From the NCBI GenBank assembly GCA_033782935.1, contig JAWQEG010000622.1, forward strand, positions 186,001 to 250,000: a DNA stretch of 64,000 nucleotides, written 5' to 3'. How positions within the stretch are numbered: position 1 is the stretch's first letter; every line of letters begins with the position of its first letter. The notes under the pieces were generated by a model. The model made no database searches and was not told the origin of the DNA. It worked only from the letters and a program-made list of their open reading frames with translations. This stretch comes from Petrolisthes cinctipes (taxonomy: Eukaryota > Arthropoda > Malacostraca > Decapoda > Porcellanidae). Positions 47,762-57,527 of the stretch are shown piece by piece. The translations under genes and the position numbers were made by a program.

Positions 47762-49576
47762 ATGGGGAACAAGACTCTATTACTGTTTTTGCTGGGCACA
47801 GCGCTTGTTACACTTGCCCAACAAACAGCAGTTCCAGCCCAAGTACTGAAGACAGGTGCTTTAGTTGAACATAGAGGAAAAGTCTTGATAGTGGAAGATT
47901 TAGTTACTGTACAACTGGAAGTTCACGGATTACTTGATATGCCAGAGATAATCTGTAACCTTGGACAGCATGTATCAGAATTACACAGACATGTAAAAGC
48001 TATCACAACACAAGTAAATAATTTTTTTACAATAACCAGGATATGAATGCTAGTTCTGATGTTAAAACTTACCCACTTCTAGCCTACTTCTATAATAATA
48101 CTAGACCTGTAAAAATGACTCTACAGTTACAAACTAACAGGGTAGATAGGCTAGTAACAATAATACATAATATGAAGTTATCATTTCCTGAAGAACCACA
48201 TAAGGCGAGGCAATCTGCCCACGCTCGTCGTCAGAGACGTGGCCTTTTCAATTTCATGGGACTGTTAAGTAAACAATTGTTTGGCACAGCAATGGCCGAC
48301 GATGTAACTGCATTAGGAAAGAAATTAGGAGAAGTAACCATTGCCCTGGGACAACAGAATAGAAAAGTTATTCAAACCTACGAGGCTCTCCAATACCTAA
48401 AACAGAAAACTCATGAAATAATAGAAACCACTAACCAATTGACTTCTGTGGTAAACAAATTAATTGGAATAATACCCAACATTGAACAAATCCAATTAAT
48501 TAGTGAGTACATAGCAGCCATTGAGATAGCTGTTAGGGAACTAAATGATTTAAATTAATTAGTAATAAGTGACCTAGTAGATGCTGGATTGGGTAGAGTG
48601 AACTCTAAGTTGTTACCTCTACGGCAGTTGCAAGCAGCAGTGGAAGTAGCTATAAATACTTATAAGCTAACCCCCATATTTACCATATCTGACGTGGAAT
48701 ATTATTACCCCATCATTGGATCAATTCTAACTGAATCAAGTATCTTATTAAATATTCCTTTTAAGTCAAAAACGTCAATTAATATTTGGGAATTACGACC
48801 TTTTCCAATTAGAGTAAATAATACCCTGCTGGTTGTTGACAAGTCACGCCAGTACATAGTCGCATCTGAGGGTTATACTGCCATAGCACACCTTAGAAAA
48901 ACATTCATTGGATGACTGTCTCACCTCGTACTTACACTTGTATGTATGTCCTGCGTATATGTTTACCTTCAGTTTAACAATCAAGGCACAGTGTGAACTT
49001 TCATTCATAATTCATAAATCAACTCTCCCAACATCTTACTGTACTTTCAAAACTGTAAGTAATAATACTACCTACCATGAGCACTTCGGTACTAACCACT
49101 ACTACTATTTCCAAAAGAGAACAAGCGTGACATTAATTTGCAATGGTAAAGTCCAACACATTTGGGTGGATGGTTATTATATGGCACCGGACCATTGTGA
49201 GATTAGGAATGAACATTTCCTTAACATACCTACTCATCACCATAAAGCATTTGTGTCTACACTTTCTACAGAGTTACAATCACTTAACCTTGTAGCAAAC
49301 ATCTCTTTAGATAAAATCACTATTGTTTCAGATAAAATATAGTTCCTTCAGTATTTAAATGACTCAGAGTTTACCTCAACATTGGATAATTTGTTACCTG
49401 TACATCTCTCAAGATAAGTTGTATTCCCTCTACACATCATACCTGCACTAACGTTGATTGTTTGTACTATTGTGTTTAGCTGGTGTATACGGAAGGTGTA
49501 CGCTCGGTACCGACAATTATCGGCTCGCGAACGACAGAGACAAGTGTCAGAAGGTAATGAGGATACAAATGTATAG
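47762..49576 (+). pseudogene. env-like glycoprotein gene of the LTR element, broken
   Basis: The first Met at 47762 follows directly on a pyrimidine-rich AG (TTTATTTCAG), as expected for a spliced env message. A hydrophobic signal peptide (MGNKTLLLFLLGTALVTLAQ) is followed by an ectodomain segment. A basic furin-like site (RRQRR at about 48223-48240) stands directly before a Gly/Phe-rich hydrophobic segment and a heptad-rich helix region (48300-48550), the layout of errantivirus and baculovirus F-type fusion proteins. A transmembrane segment (about 49430-49490) and a basic cytoplasmic tail end at 49574-49576. Several N-glycosylation sequons are visible. Stops or shifts at about 48044, 48556, 48910 and 49340 break the gene into pieces. 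Assignment to the F-like class is inference from layout. Confidence 0.75.
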
Positions 49577-49771
49577 GTTAGTTACACACTCCTACACATT
49601 TAGATAGGATGTATTTTACCATAATATATATTGTACATGTTATAATCATTATTATCTGTAGACATAATAAAATAAAACTATCTACAGATTGCATGTATTA
49701 AAATAAGAATATATATATTATGTATATGTGTAATATTCCTTCGAGGGCGAAGGATGGTAGTGGCCGAGCAT
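49577..49771 (+). other. 3' UTR of the LTR element with weak purine tract
   Basis: AT-rich, ending in GAGGGCGAAGGATGGTAG some 17 bp before the LTR. This may be the remains of the polypurine tract, though it is not directly adjacent as usual. Confidence 0.5.
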
Positions 49772-50310
49772 TGTTCCGGTTAAACCTACATTTAAGAGGC
49801 TACTTATAATCACTTATACTCACTTACAAGAGTGAGTCACACATCGCATGATGCCGTGAAACTGCTAGCGTAGGCTTGGATACAAACCCTAGCTCACTGT
49901 GGGAACCATTAACACGTTAGCATATAGTGACGACATAAGTCAAGTGACCTACCAAGCGACGCCTTGTTCCCTCTCCTTCAGCCTCAGTTAGCTATTGATA
50001 ACCAAACACTCAACAGGTTACCTTAGCATATAATCTCTCTAAAGTTAGCTCAAGTCCCCAAACATATTTGTGAAACTGTACTCACTCGGGTTATCAATAA
50101 ATTGTGCAAACTACAGACGCTTGCTACCTCTCCTACACCATATAATTATAGAAAACCATATAATTAAAATCATACTCCGAAGAGACGCCAAAGACTAATA
50201 ATACTACAAAGACTAATAAAAAGACAAAGACCACGAACCAGTCGCCAGCAACCACACATCATCAATCATTACGTGTCTGGAGTAAGTAAGGTCTTTCTTG
50301 CCAGAGAACA
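49772..50310 (+). repeat. 3' LTR of the env-bearing element
   Basis: 539 bp, TGTTCCGG to GAACA, matching 35214-35761. It lacks a 9-bp stretch (TAACCTAAC-like) present in the 5' copy. Confidence 0.95.
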
Positions 50311-50314
50311 CATA
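50311..50314. repeat. CATA target duplication, right
   Basis: Repeats 35210-35213 and belongs to the interrupted piggyBac codon context (SQHM). Confidence 0.85.
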
Positions 50315-50850
50315 TGCTGAGACACCCAACTGTTGTATCTGTTCGTTTTCTCAGCTATATATGACATCACTTCCTCATCTATGAAGGCACGAAAGAAGGC
50401 ACTCTCTCGCCTCGTCGTTGCAGGGCAAGTCCCTTGTTGTACCACTCCTGTTTGGCCGAAAATCGTGCTGGTCTGGTACAAAGTCTAACCCCTCTAACCA
50501 GTCAAAAGAAAACACTTCACGCAGATTTACAGATGTTCCGTCGTTCTCATTTCCTTCGTCCTCGTCACTGCTAGAACTAAGTGCATTGTTACCTAACCAC
50601 ACTTCGTCACTGCCAATGACGTCAGATTCACTCCCACAAGATTCACTCCCACCAGCCTCCATAAACAAAAGCGGTATAATTTTTTATGGTGTTAGGTTAT
50701 GCTGACGTGGATGTGATCGTGGTGTGGATGAATGACGAGAAGTACTCGGACCTGGAACAGTCAGAGTGGGCACAGATTCAGTGGTGGTGATGGATGATGG
50801 AGGAATGGTAGTTGAGCGGCCTCTATTTTTCCGATTCGTATGTCTTGGTG
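50311..50850 (-). pseudogene. piggyBac transposase, N-terminal third (left of the insertion)
   Basis: On the minus strand: a Ser/Thr/Pro-rich N-terminal region (50700-50850), an in-frame TAA just before FMEAGGSESCGSESDVIG, an acidic Ser-rich stretch (SSSSDEDEGNENDG), and then the conserved FSFDWLEGLDFVPDQ. A frame break near 50405 precedes the helix AFFRAFIDEEVMSYIAEKT. It stops at SQHM, exactly at the CATA duplication, and the reading continues at 35213 on the other side of the LTR element. This establishes the order of insertion. The SINE at 50851 may have split the N-terminal region further. Confidence 0.9.
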
Positions 50851-51235
50851 ATACTAGCTTCTGGCTAGCACAGTGCTAGAGTCTGCGGCTGCAATACTGC
50901 GGCCCAGCGTTCGATCCTTGCTCGGGACACGATAAAAATCTTTCAGTGATGCCAGAGGTTACCACCCCTGTGAGCAAGGGGTGGGGGGTTTGAGTCAGCT
51001 GTCTGAGGTCTTCCTGCTTACTCAGCCATAGCCGAGGCTGACTCGGGTCTCACGTGGGTGGAGAGGTTTCTGGGCCTTGTGATGTGTGCTATAGTTGTGT
51101 TTCATACACACAGTGTGTGCTACACTCTGTCCCATTGACTGCCACTCATTGGCGGACCTTTAACTGGGGAGTCAAGCTGGGCATCCCTTTCTTCATACGC
51201 TAGCTGTCCTTATGTGCTTGTGGATTGCTTAGGCA
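50851..51235 (+). mobile_element. tRNA-derived SINE
   Basis: The head resembles a tRNA gene: a box A-like TGGCTAGCACAGTGCTAGA at 50862-50880 and a box B-like GTTCGATCCTT at 50909-50919, with spacing of about 30 bp as in pol III promoters. The head is followed by an unrelated body of about 300 bp. No acceptor stem closes around it, so it is not a tRNA gene. The 3' end and target duplication are uncertain. Confidence 0.75.
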
Positions 51236-51480
51236 GAGTAATGGTGGTAGAGGAGGAGGAGGGGTGAAGCTGCTGATAAAAGCTCGAAGATAGGGAACGT
51301 GCAAAAAGGTGTACGCATTTTCTGTGGATCTCCCTTTATTTTCTTTCTTACTGTAGGGATGACCTCATCTTCTTTCTCACTACTGCTGGAGTAAGTAAGG
51401 GACTTCGGCATCCGCCTTCTGCTAACTATTCTCCCTGCAAGTGAGTGGCTGGCTAGAGTCCAATAGAGCACTACTTCCTC
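51236..51480 (-). pseudogene. possible N-terminal piece of the piggyBac gene
   Basis: The minus strand reads SRRRMPKSLTYSSSSEKEDE then a basic stretch (VRKKIKGDPQKMR). An acidic Ser-rich N-terminus is typical of piggyBac transposases, and the position upstream of 50850 fits a gene split by the SINE. There is no diagnostic motif, so this is a guess from context. Confidence 0.3.
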
Positions 51481-51752
51481 CTTCCATGGTGTCTGTGGGG
51501 TGACTGACTAAGACACTAACTCACTAAGTTCATGAAAATTTGACATATGGAAGGGGTTGACGGATATCGCCATGACCTTAATTAACTCAACTGGGTCGAC
51601 AGGTAGCTGGCTGTATATAAGCATGCCGCACTACCTCACTAAGGCCTGAATTGTGGTTTATCGCACCCAACAGGTTAAACACTCACCAGCGGAACTTGTG
51701 TTCAGCGAGGACCTACGCCTCCCTAGCCAGATTACTGCATCCAAAGTGGACA
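51481..51752. other. unassigned
   Basis: I see no coding or repeat signal. Confidence 0.4.
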
Positions 51753-51772
51753 GATAGATAGATAGATAGATA
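51753..51772. repeat. (GATA)n microsatellite at the 3' end of a LINE
   Basis: Five GATA units adjoining the 3' end of the following minus-strand LINE; possibly its 3' tail (TATC on the minus strand). Confidence 0.8.
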
Positions 51773-52310
51773 ATTTATTGACCACAGCGTTACAATATAT
51801 ATAAAATGACTTAATACAAATACTAAAACCAAGTAATACACTATAACTCTAACACCAACAAATATAATACTGCAGTCCAGCAAAAATATAAAAGAATAAG
51901 GCAAATATTGGCATAAAAAACATTTACAACAAATAATTTTAAGAGACTGGACCTAATAGTACCAGCTTCATTATGCAAAGACAAAATCTCATATATTAGT
52001 TTACATACCATATCCAATGAAAATAACGAATGAATATCAAATAGTCTATTGACTACAGCGTTACAATATATTTGAAATAACTTAATACAAATACTAAAAC
52101 CAAATAATACACTTTAACTCTAACACCAACACATATAATACTGCACTCCAGCAAAAATGTAAAAGAATAAGGCAAATATTGGCATATCAACACTTACAAC
52201 AAATATTTTTTTTAAGAGGCTGGAACTAACAGTACCAGCTTAATTATACAAAGACAAAATCTCATATATTAGTTTACATATCACTTCCAAAGAAAAGTCT
52301 GAAAATAACG
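51773..52310 (-). repeat. tandem duplication of a LINE 3' end
   Basis: Two units of about 268 bp (51773-52040 and 52041-52310) share GCGTTACAATATAT, ATACAAATACTAAAACCAA and CAAAATCTCATATATTAGTT. The upper unit contains the last codons of the RT frame (CKLIYEILSLYN); the lower one contains a decayed copy of the same codons. Confidence 0.85.
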
Positions 52311-53637
52311 AATGAACATCCGTAAAACCATATACATCTCTCAGGTGCTGAGACACTGGGCAGGAGGTAACAACATGAGCCTCTGTCTGCACCTGACCAC
52401 ATATACAGAGTCGGTATTCCAGTGGCAGACGTCCTCGCCCACGTCTATTCCAACGACCCGTTTCACACATCAACGAGTGGCCGCTAACACGAAAACGTGT
52501 GAACGCCACTCTATGGTGCTCATTTATGGTGTGTTGTTCTGTATATATGTCTGACACTGTTAACGATGGATTCATGTCCCTATAAGTCACACGTCGGGAG
52601 GAATTACTATTGATAACTGACTGAATCATAAGTTGCCTGGTTTCTTTCAAATCTTTTACTTCAGTTCTTATATACTCGCTAACTGTTCGACTAGTGATAC
52701 AATTACTGTCAATGACGATTTTAATTACATGAATCAGTGGATCATCATCCATCTCGCACCTTTCACGCCACATACTTCTCAAAAATTTGTGTTGCTTTTG
52801 TCTTACCAGGTCAGTCATTAAGGGGTATCCTGCTTCTATACAACAAAGGTCGTTGCAGGTTGTTTTCCTTACATATAAGAGTTGCTTTAAACACCAATGG
52901 TACAATTTAGTTACAGGCTTGAGGTCTGCACCAATCCACGATTCACAACCATAGAGCAATGCAGACATCAAAGCAGCATCAAACACACGACGCTTCACAG
53001 AGAAGGGCACATCATTATTTTTATTAACAAATGATATAAACTTCAGGACATGTGGTAACTTAGCGTCAGCGTGGACTTTGACAGAGTGTGACACATTACC
53101 ATCACAAGTAAAGGGCGAGCCCAAATATACATAGCTCTCACACCACTCTACCGTTAGTCGGTTCACCAATAAAGGCTCTCTGTCATCTCTGTTGGCATTT
53201 ACTACAACAAATTTCGTTTTGCTCTGATTCACCTTGGTGCCATAATCCACGCAATAATCTTGTAGCATAGTCAGCTTCTTGATCATATTATGTCTGGTTG
53301 TGGCAAGTAACACAGTGTCGTCCATCAGTGCGAGTATATGTAACCACGACAACACACCGTCCCTACAACAGTCTTGTTTGATTAACGAAATTAAATAATT
53401 GACAAATATTATAAATAAAATGCAAGATGTGGGTGATCCCTGCCTAACCCCAAGTGTTTCAGTAATAACAGTGGTTCCTAGTATACTATTAGTGTACTGA
53501 TACATAGCAACTAATGCCGCTAACATCACCGCCCCACACCCCAAACGTCTCAACACCCTGAACAGCACCTCTCTGGACACATCTAACCTTTCATTCTTGC
53601 CGGCACTAAAACGCACTATCGCAAACGCCCCACCCAC
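52240..53637 (-). pseudogene. 5'-truncated non-LTR reverse transcriptase
   Basis: A 465-codon open frame. It begins in the RT core (VSREVLFRVLRRLGCG), then LGVRQGSPTSCILFIIFVN, LHILALMDDTVLLATTR (palm LMDD instead of YADD) and KVNQSKTKFVVVNANRD. It continues with YVYLGSPFTCDG, VFDAALMSALLYGCESWIG, and at the end a Cys/His knuckle (CICGQVQTEAHVVTSC). The frame is unusually intact for a truncated copy. The clade is unclear to me; the LMDD palm and YGCESW block point to a CR1/Jockey-type LINE. The 5' edge at about 53640 abuts a gypsy fragment in the opposite orientation. Confidence 0.85.
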
Positions 53638-53659
53638 GCCTACACACCAGCATACCCGG

Positions 53660-54808
53660 CCTACCTACACACCACTCGGCCTGCACACCGCACCCTCGCC
53701 GCTACTCAGGACTGACTCGCACCCCACACCGCTCCAGTAGATGTACACCGGCCCTCACTCCGTTTTTGCCAGGAGAGACGCAACTGTCACTCTAAGCATA
53801 CACGACAAACCTTACGTCACGTCCTGGGAATGGGTGAAACCAGTTCATCCCTCGCCTCTTACACACCACCCACCTCACACACAACGACGACCACCATTCG
53901 TACCTACACCTCGCGCAGTGCCACTCACGCGTACACAGTACGCATCTCCACCCACTCCACCACACCATACACACATACCAACTTCCTCTCCACCAGCCTC
54001 ACTCACCACCAACAACCACACCTACCCACCTACCACTCATATGCCTACACAGACACATATATACCACTCACCTCCAAACACTGCGCCACATCACACCACA
54101 CATACACACGACTCCCACCCCCCTCAACCTCAACCATCTACTTCATTCAGCACCAACTCCCAACCACTCACCACCATACCCATTCCCCCAACACCTACTC
54201 ACCTTTCACCTGCTACCCCTCATAATCCCTCTCCTCAACCCACATGCGCACCATCTCCTATCCATTCCCCACCACCTCCTCCCGCTACCTCTTCAGCTTC
54301 CTCTGCACCGCCCACACCTCAACCGCCTCCCTCTCCTGACCTTCCCTTGTTACCCATACCCCTCATTACCCCTATCAACCCCCCAGACCTACCTGACACC
54401 ACCCCTCTCCCATCCCACCTCGCACCACACCCCACTCCCCTACCCCTACCTGACTCTCACCTGTCTACCCCTACTCCTAGGCCTGACGACCCGTTACCTG
54501 ACCATGACTCTATAACCGTAATCCCTTCTAGTCTTCCACAGGAATTGCCACCCATCATCCACATCATACCAGCCATTCCTCCTCGTCCCGCCATCCCTCC
54601 TCGAGGATGCACTCCCTCACCTCGCCCTGCTACACCACCTTCACCACGTCAGGAGCAGCGGGACGACGAACCGATGATGGTTCCTGATGGTTTCACCTCC
54701 CGCTCGGGGTGCACAATACGGCACCCGAGTAAATATGTTGCCGCCCTGTACAACACAGACATACATACACACTACACTCTCCAGCACACACACAGTCCCT
54801 ACTACTAA
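53660..54808 (+). pseudogene. gypsy pol C-terminus with long Pro/Thr/His-rich tail
   Basis: Coding similarity starts upstream of the Met at DSHPTPLQ, crosses a TAG at 53738-53740 and continues MYTGPHSVFARRDATVTLSI, then KPYVTSWEWVKPVHPS. This is the GPY/F-type C-terminal module of a Ty3/gypsy integrase. An extraordinarily Pro-rich tail of about 260 residues follows (PPHTQRRPPFVPTP, PPPPPATSSAS), closed by the family end block RSGCTIRHPSKYVAALYN (usually TRSGRxxRxPxxY). Everything upstream (gag to integrase core) is missing. The tail is variable in this family and not a separate gene. Confidence 0.8.
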
Positions 54809-54983
54809 TCACACTCAGTTGCATCTAACCCCCCACCGCACACTATGCCCTACACTGTATATGTGCTCACCTGTATATATATTTCTTATTTTTGTTTTGG
54901 TGCTATGTTAATTGTTACTTGATATGTATTGAGCCTTCCCCTCTCCCCTAATAAAATGACTCTGTTGGGGGGAGGGGGAGTAA
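54809..54983 (+). other. 3' UTR and polypurine tract of the gypsy fragment
   Basis: Includes TTGGGGGGAGGGGGAG at 54965-54980, a clear polypurine tract that primes plus-strand DNA, three bases before the LTR. Confidence 0.8.
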
Positions 54984-55402
54984 TGTAGTGGTGGCATACG
55001 CACCACTCCGTATTCCTATATATATATATTCCATGTGCTGGTATGCCACTCCCTGTTCCTTTGTGATCTCCCCGTCCCAGACAAGCCAGTCTGGCGGTTT
55101 GGTTAATCCTGTCCCCTGGCTCAGCTTAGCATACTCTTGGGAACCCAGCCGCCAGCCTCCCGCTTCCTCCAGGTATGAACCGATGGTGGTGTAGCAGGTC
55201 AGGGGATGGCGTGATCATGTGAATGATGCTACATACGGGAACGTAGAGCAAGGATATAAATGAGATGAGCGGGGCTTGTGTGGTAGATTATCCACCGAGC
55301 TACTAAGGAGGAAGGACCAACCAAACCTGCCGTCGTCATACACCCGCAGTCCACGTGTTCTCATTACATCCACACGCTGTCCCCCTGCCCTACACTACTA
55401 CA
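54984..55402 (+). repeat. 3' LTR of the truncated gypsy element
   Basis: Begins TGTAGTGGTGGCATACGC directly after the polypurine tract and probably ends CACTACTACA, giving inverted TGTAGT/ACTACA tips and 419 bp. No 5' LTR lies in the window, so the right edge is inferred from the tips. Confidence 0.7.
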
Positions 55403-55868
55403 CAAGCGACACTGCAACTACCGACTCTCCACGCAGTGTTGCCACACTCTCAGATTGATATTATCGTACTGGCTCCTCAAAATTATGGGGTTTCAGTAAA
55501 ATTATCATACAGAATTGTAAAATTTATCGTATCTATTATCGTACAATGTTTCTGATATCTAACACATTTTTATAACTTGACAAATAGAAGAATATATGTA
55601 TGATTTCTTTGTAGTTATTAATATCTTGTATTTTACATAATTACAAATGAAACATATTTGTTTTTACAAATATGATTGTTTAATCCCGTCAGTACCGAGG
55701 TCATTCCACAGATTCATAAAATTGCCTTTTGTTAACCAAAATTGAATGAAATTAGACATTACTGAGTAGAAAAGATAAGTGAACTTAAGAGGCAATTTCA
55801 AAGCTTTTAAGCAAATTAACATAAATAATAACTGTACTGTATATCTAAGACTCTTCTTCCAAATCCAA
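55403..55868. other. AT-rich sequence, partly hAT-derived
   Basis: Nothing coding was recognised; part may be the 3' end of the hAT remnant. Confidence 0.4.
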
Positions 55869-56133
55869 TTAATGTCGTCTGATGTTCTGGAATAACCGAG
55901 CATGATTATTTATTCTGGAAAACATATAATTTGCAGGAGTGAATTGAACACATGACCCTCCTGATCCTTTGATGCAACTAGCAGAGAGAAGAGCCCCATT
56001 AACTGTCTTTGTTTTCAGTCTGTTTCTTGATTTAGTTTTAAAGAGGTTAACTTTACTAAACACTCTTTCGCATTCAGTATTTGAGTGCGGCAAGCAAAGA
56101 GCAGCTAAAGCAATAGTGGCTAGGTCTGTTATT
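55869..56133 (-). pseudogene. hAT transposase, C-terminal dimerisation remnant
   Basis: The minus strand reads DLATIALAALCLPHSNTECE then RVFSKVNLFKTKSRNRLKTK. This matches the hAT C-terminal dimerisation block (form: LLxxPhSNxxxERxFSxxxxIKTxxRxRL). The catalytic part is not present upstream, where unrelated sequence follows. It is a fragment only. Confidence 0.8.
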
Positions 56134-56466
56134 TATCATACTAGACATTATAAAATAAATAAATAAATTCCATATCATCCATTCATAACGAACAAACTAT
56201 CATCTCCCTCACTAGGACTAGGACTACTTACAGTATGGTTATTCTATGTTATTAACACTCTAACGTTACATCTCACTTTATGGTTTTTATATAATGTATT
56301 TATATTTAGTGAGTTGGTGTGGCAGGATATACACACTGTTGCCCGAAATTCACGATCATGTTTATCTCATCTGAGCTGGTAACACTGTGTGGGAAGTATT
56401 CCACCCACAGAGCTACACACATAGAGCGATCGACCCTGTGGTATTAGATAGGGGAGGAACTAATAC
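56134..56466. other. no further exon seen
   Basis: Downstream of the last recognised exon of the MULE-type gene (minus strand). No continuation with SWIM or other C-terminal motifs was found. Confidence 0.45.
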
Positions 56467-57111
56467 TCTTCCTGAAGGCCCTATCTGTATGCCAGCTGCA
56501 GTTCAAGTATTTAACAGTTATATCCCCACCCATAGTTGCATACCATGCATTTCGGAAAAGGGGATCATCATCACTCATGAACACCTGTGCTTGCACTACA
56601 CCCATGCGATCTTTTATCTTATCTAAGAAGACCTTAACAATTTCAGTATTTACTGTGCTACTGATCAGAAAAGCCACTGGGAAACCTTGGTGTAAATCAG
56701 TAATAGTCATTAATGTTGTCAACTGAAATCCAGTATACTGACTAATGCAGTGGGTGGAATCCATACATACTTGCAGTTTTTCAGTGTTTTTTAACTGCTC
56801 TGAGAACATTAGCTGTTGTCCTTCTTTCATAAATGCAAGCACGAATTCTTCCGAGGGGATTTCTGTATTCTGTGGATCCAGTTCCCCTTGATCTTTAAAG
56901 TATAGAAGTTCTCCAGCATCCTTCATATCTTGAGCAATCAGACGTACACTTGTGCTGTCATCAGAGTGATGACTCTGATTCACACTTAGTCCATATGCAG
57001 CAATGATATTTTCTATGTCCTTCTTCTCCAGGATCGATGTTCGATTTCGTCCAGATGTCTCCCGTACTCGTTCTAGAATTTTGTGATGCTCTATCCCTTG
57101 CATAATCATAC
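56467..57111 (-). CDS. MULE-domain gene, exon 4
   Basis: The exon starts after TTTTTCAG at 57112-57119 and its phase fits exon 3. It carries a helical N-terminal part (GIEHHKILERVRETSG, EKKDIENIIAAYGLS) and then the MULE transposase core: KLQVCMDSTHCISQYTGFQL (first catalytic D), PVAFLISSTVNTEIVKVFLD, QVFMSDDDPLFRNAW (second D) and CSWHTDRAF. The third catalytic glutamate would lie in a later exon that I cannot find. A GT at 56465-56466 (AAGA then GTATTA) could be the donor; otherwise the frame stops shortly after. Proteins of this layout are common in invertebrates as domesticated or decaying Mutator-like genes. Confidence 0.75.
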
Positions 57112-57391
57112 CTGAAAAACAAAATATACAGTCACAATATCTGAAATTAATTTAATATGTTAAAATATAATCTCACCTGCAGCAACTAAAAATAATAAAG
57201 TAAAGAACTAGCAGATTTAAACAGCAACTAGTTCTGGCAAATATATATACAGTACAGGTACTGTAAAGTACACTATTCGTCAGTCAATAATCTATTGGAC
57301 AATTTACAGTATTGTATACAGTTTTATGGTTAAGAACACACAATAAAATATCTCTTTCTTGAAAACTAGCATAAGATAATGATTGTAATGC

Positions 57392-57527
57392 ACAACCATT
57401 TAGCTCAAAGCAGTCCCGATTGACATAATAAGATGCAGTATTATCTAGCAACTACAGTACATTTCATAAGCCATATTACCATAAAAATATAGCACAGCAA
57501 TGTAAACTTAATCTAAAAATAACTTAT
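57392..57527. repeat. direct repeat left of the CR1-like insertion
   Basis: Shares GCAGTCCC, AATAAGATGCAG, TAGCAACTA, CCATATTAC and ATATAGCACAGCAATGTAAA with 58926-59060. Identity is perhaps 78% over 135 bp. Confidence 0.75.

Noticed and set aside
50862..50935. Possible tRNA gene
   Set aside because: Box A and B are present, but no acceptor stem pairs around them and the sequence continues as a SINE body.
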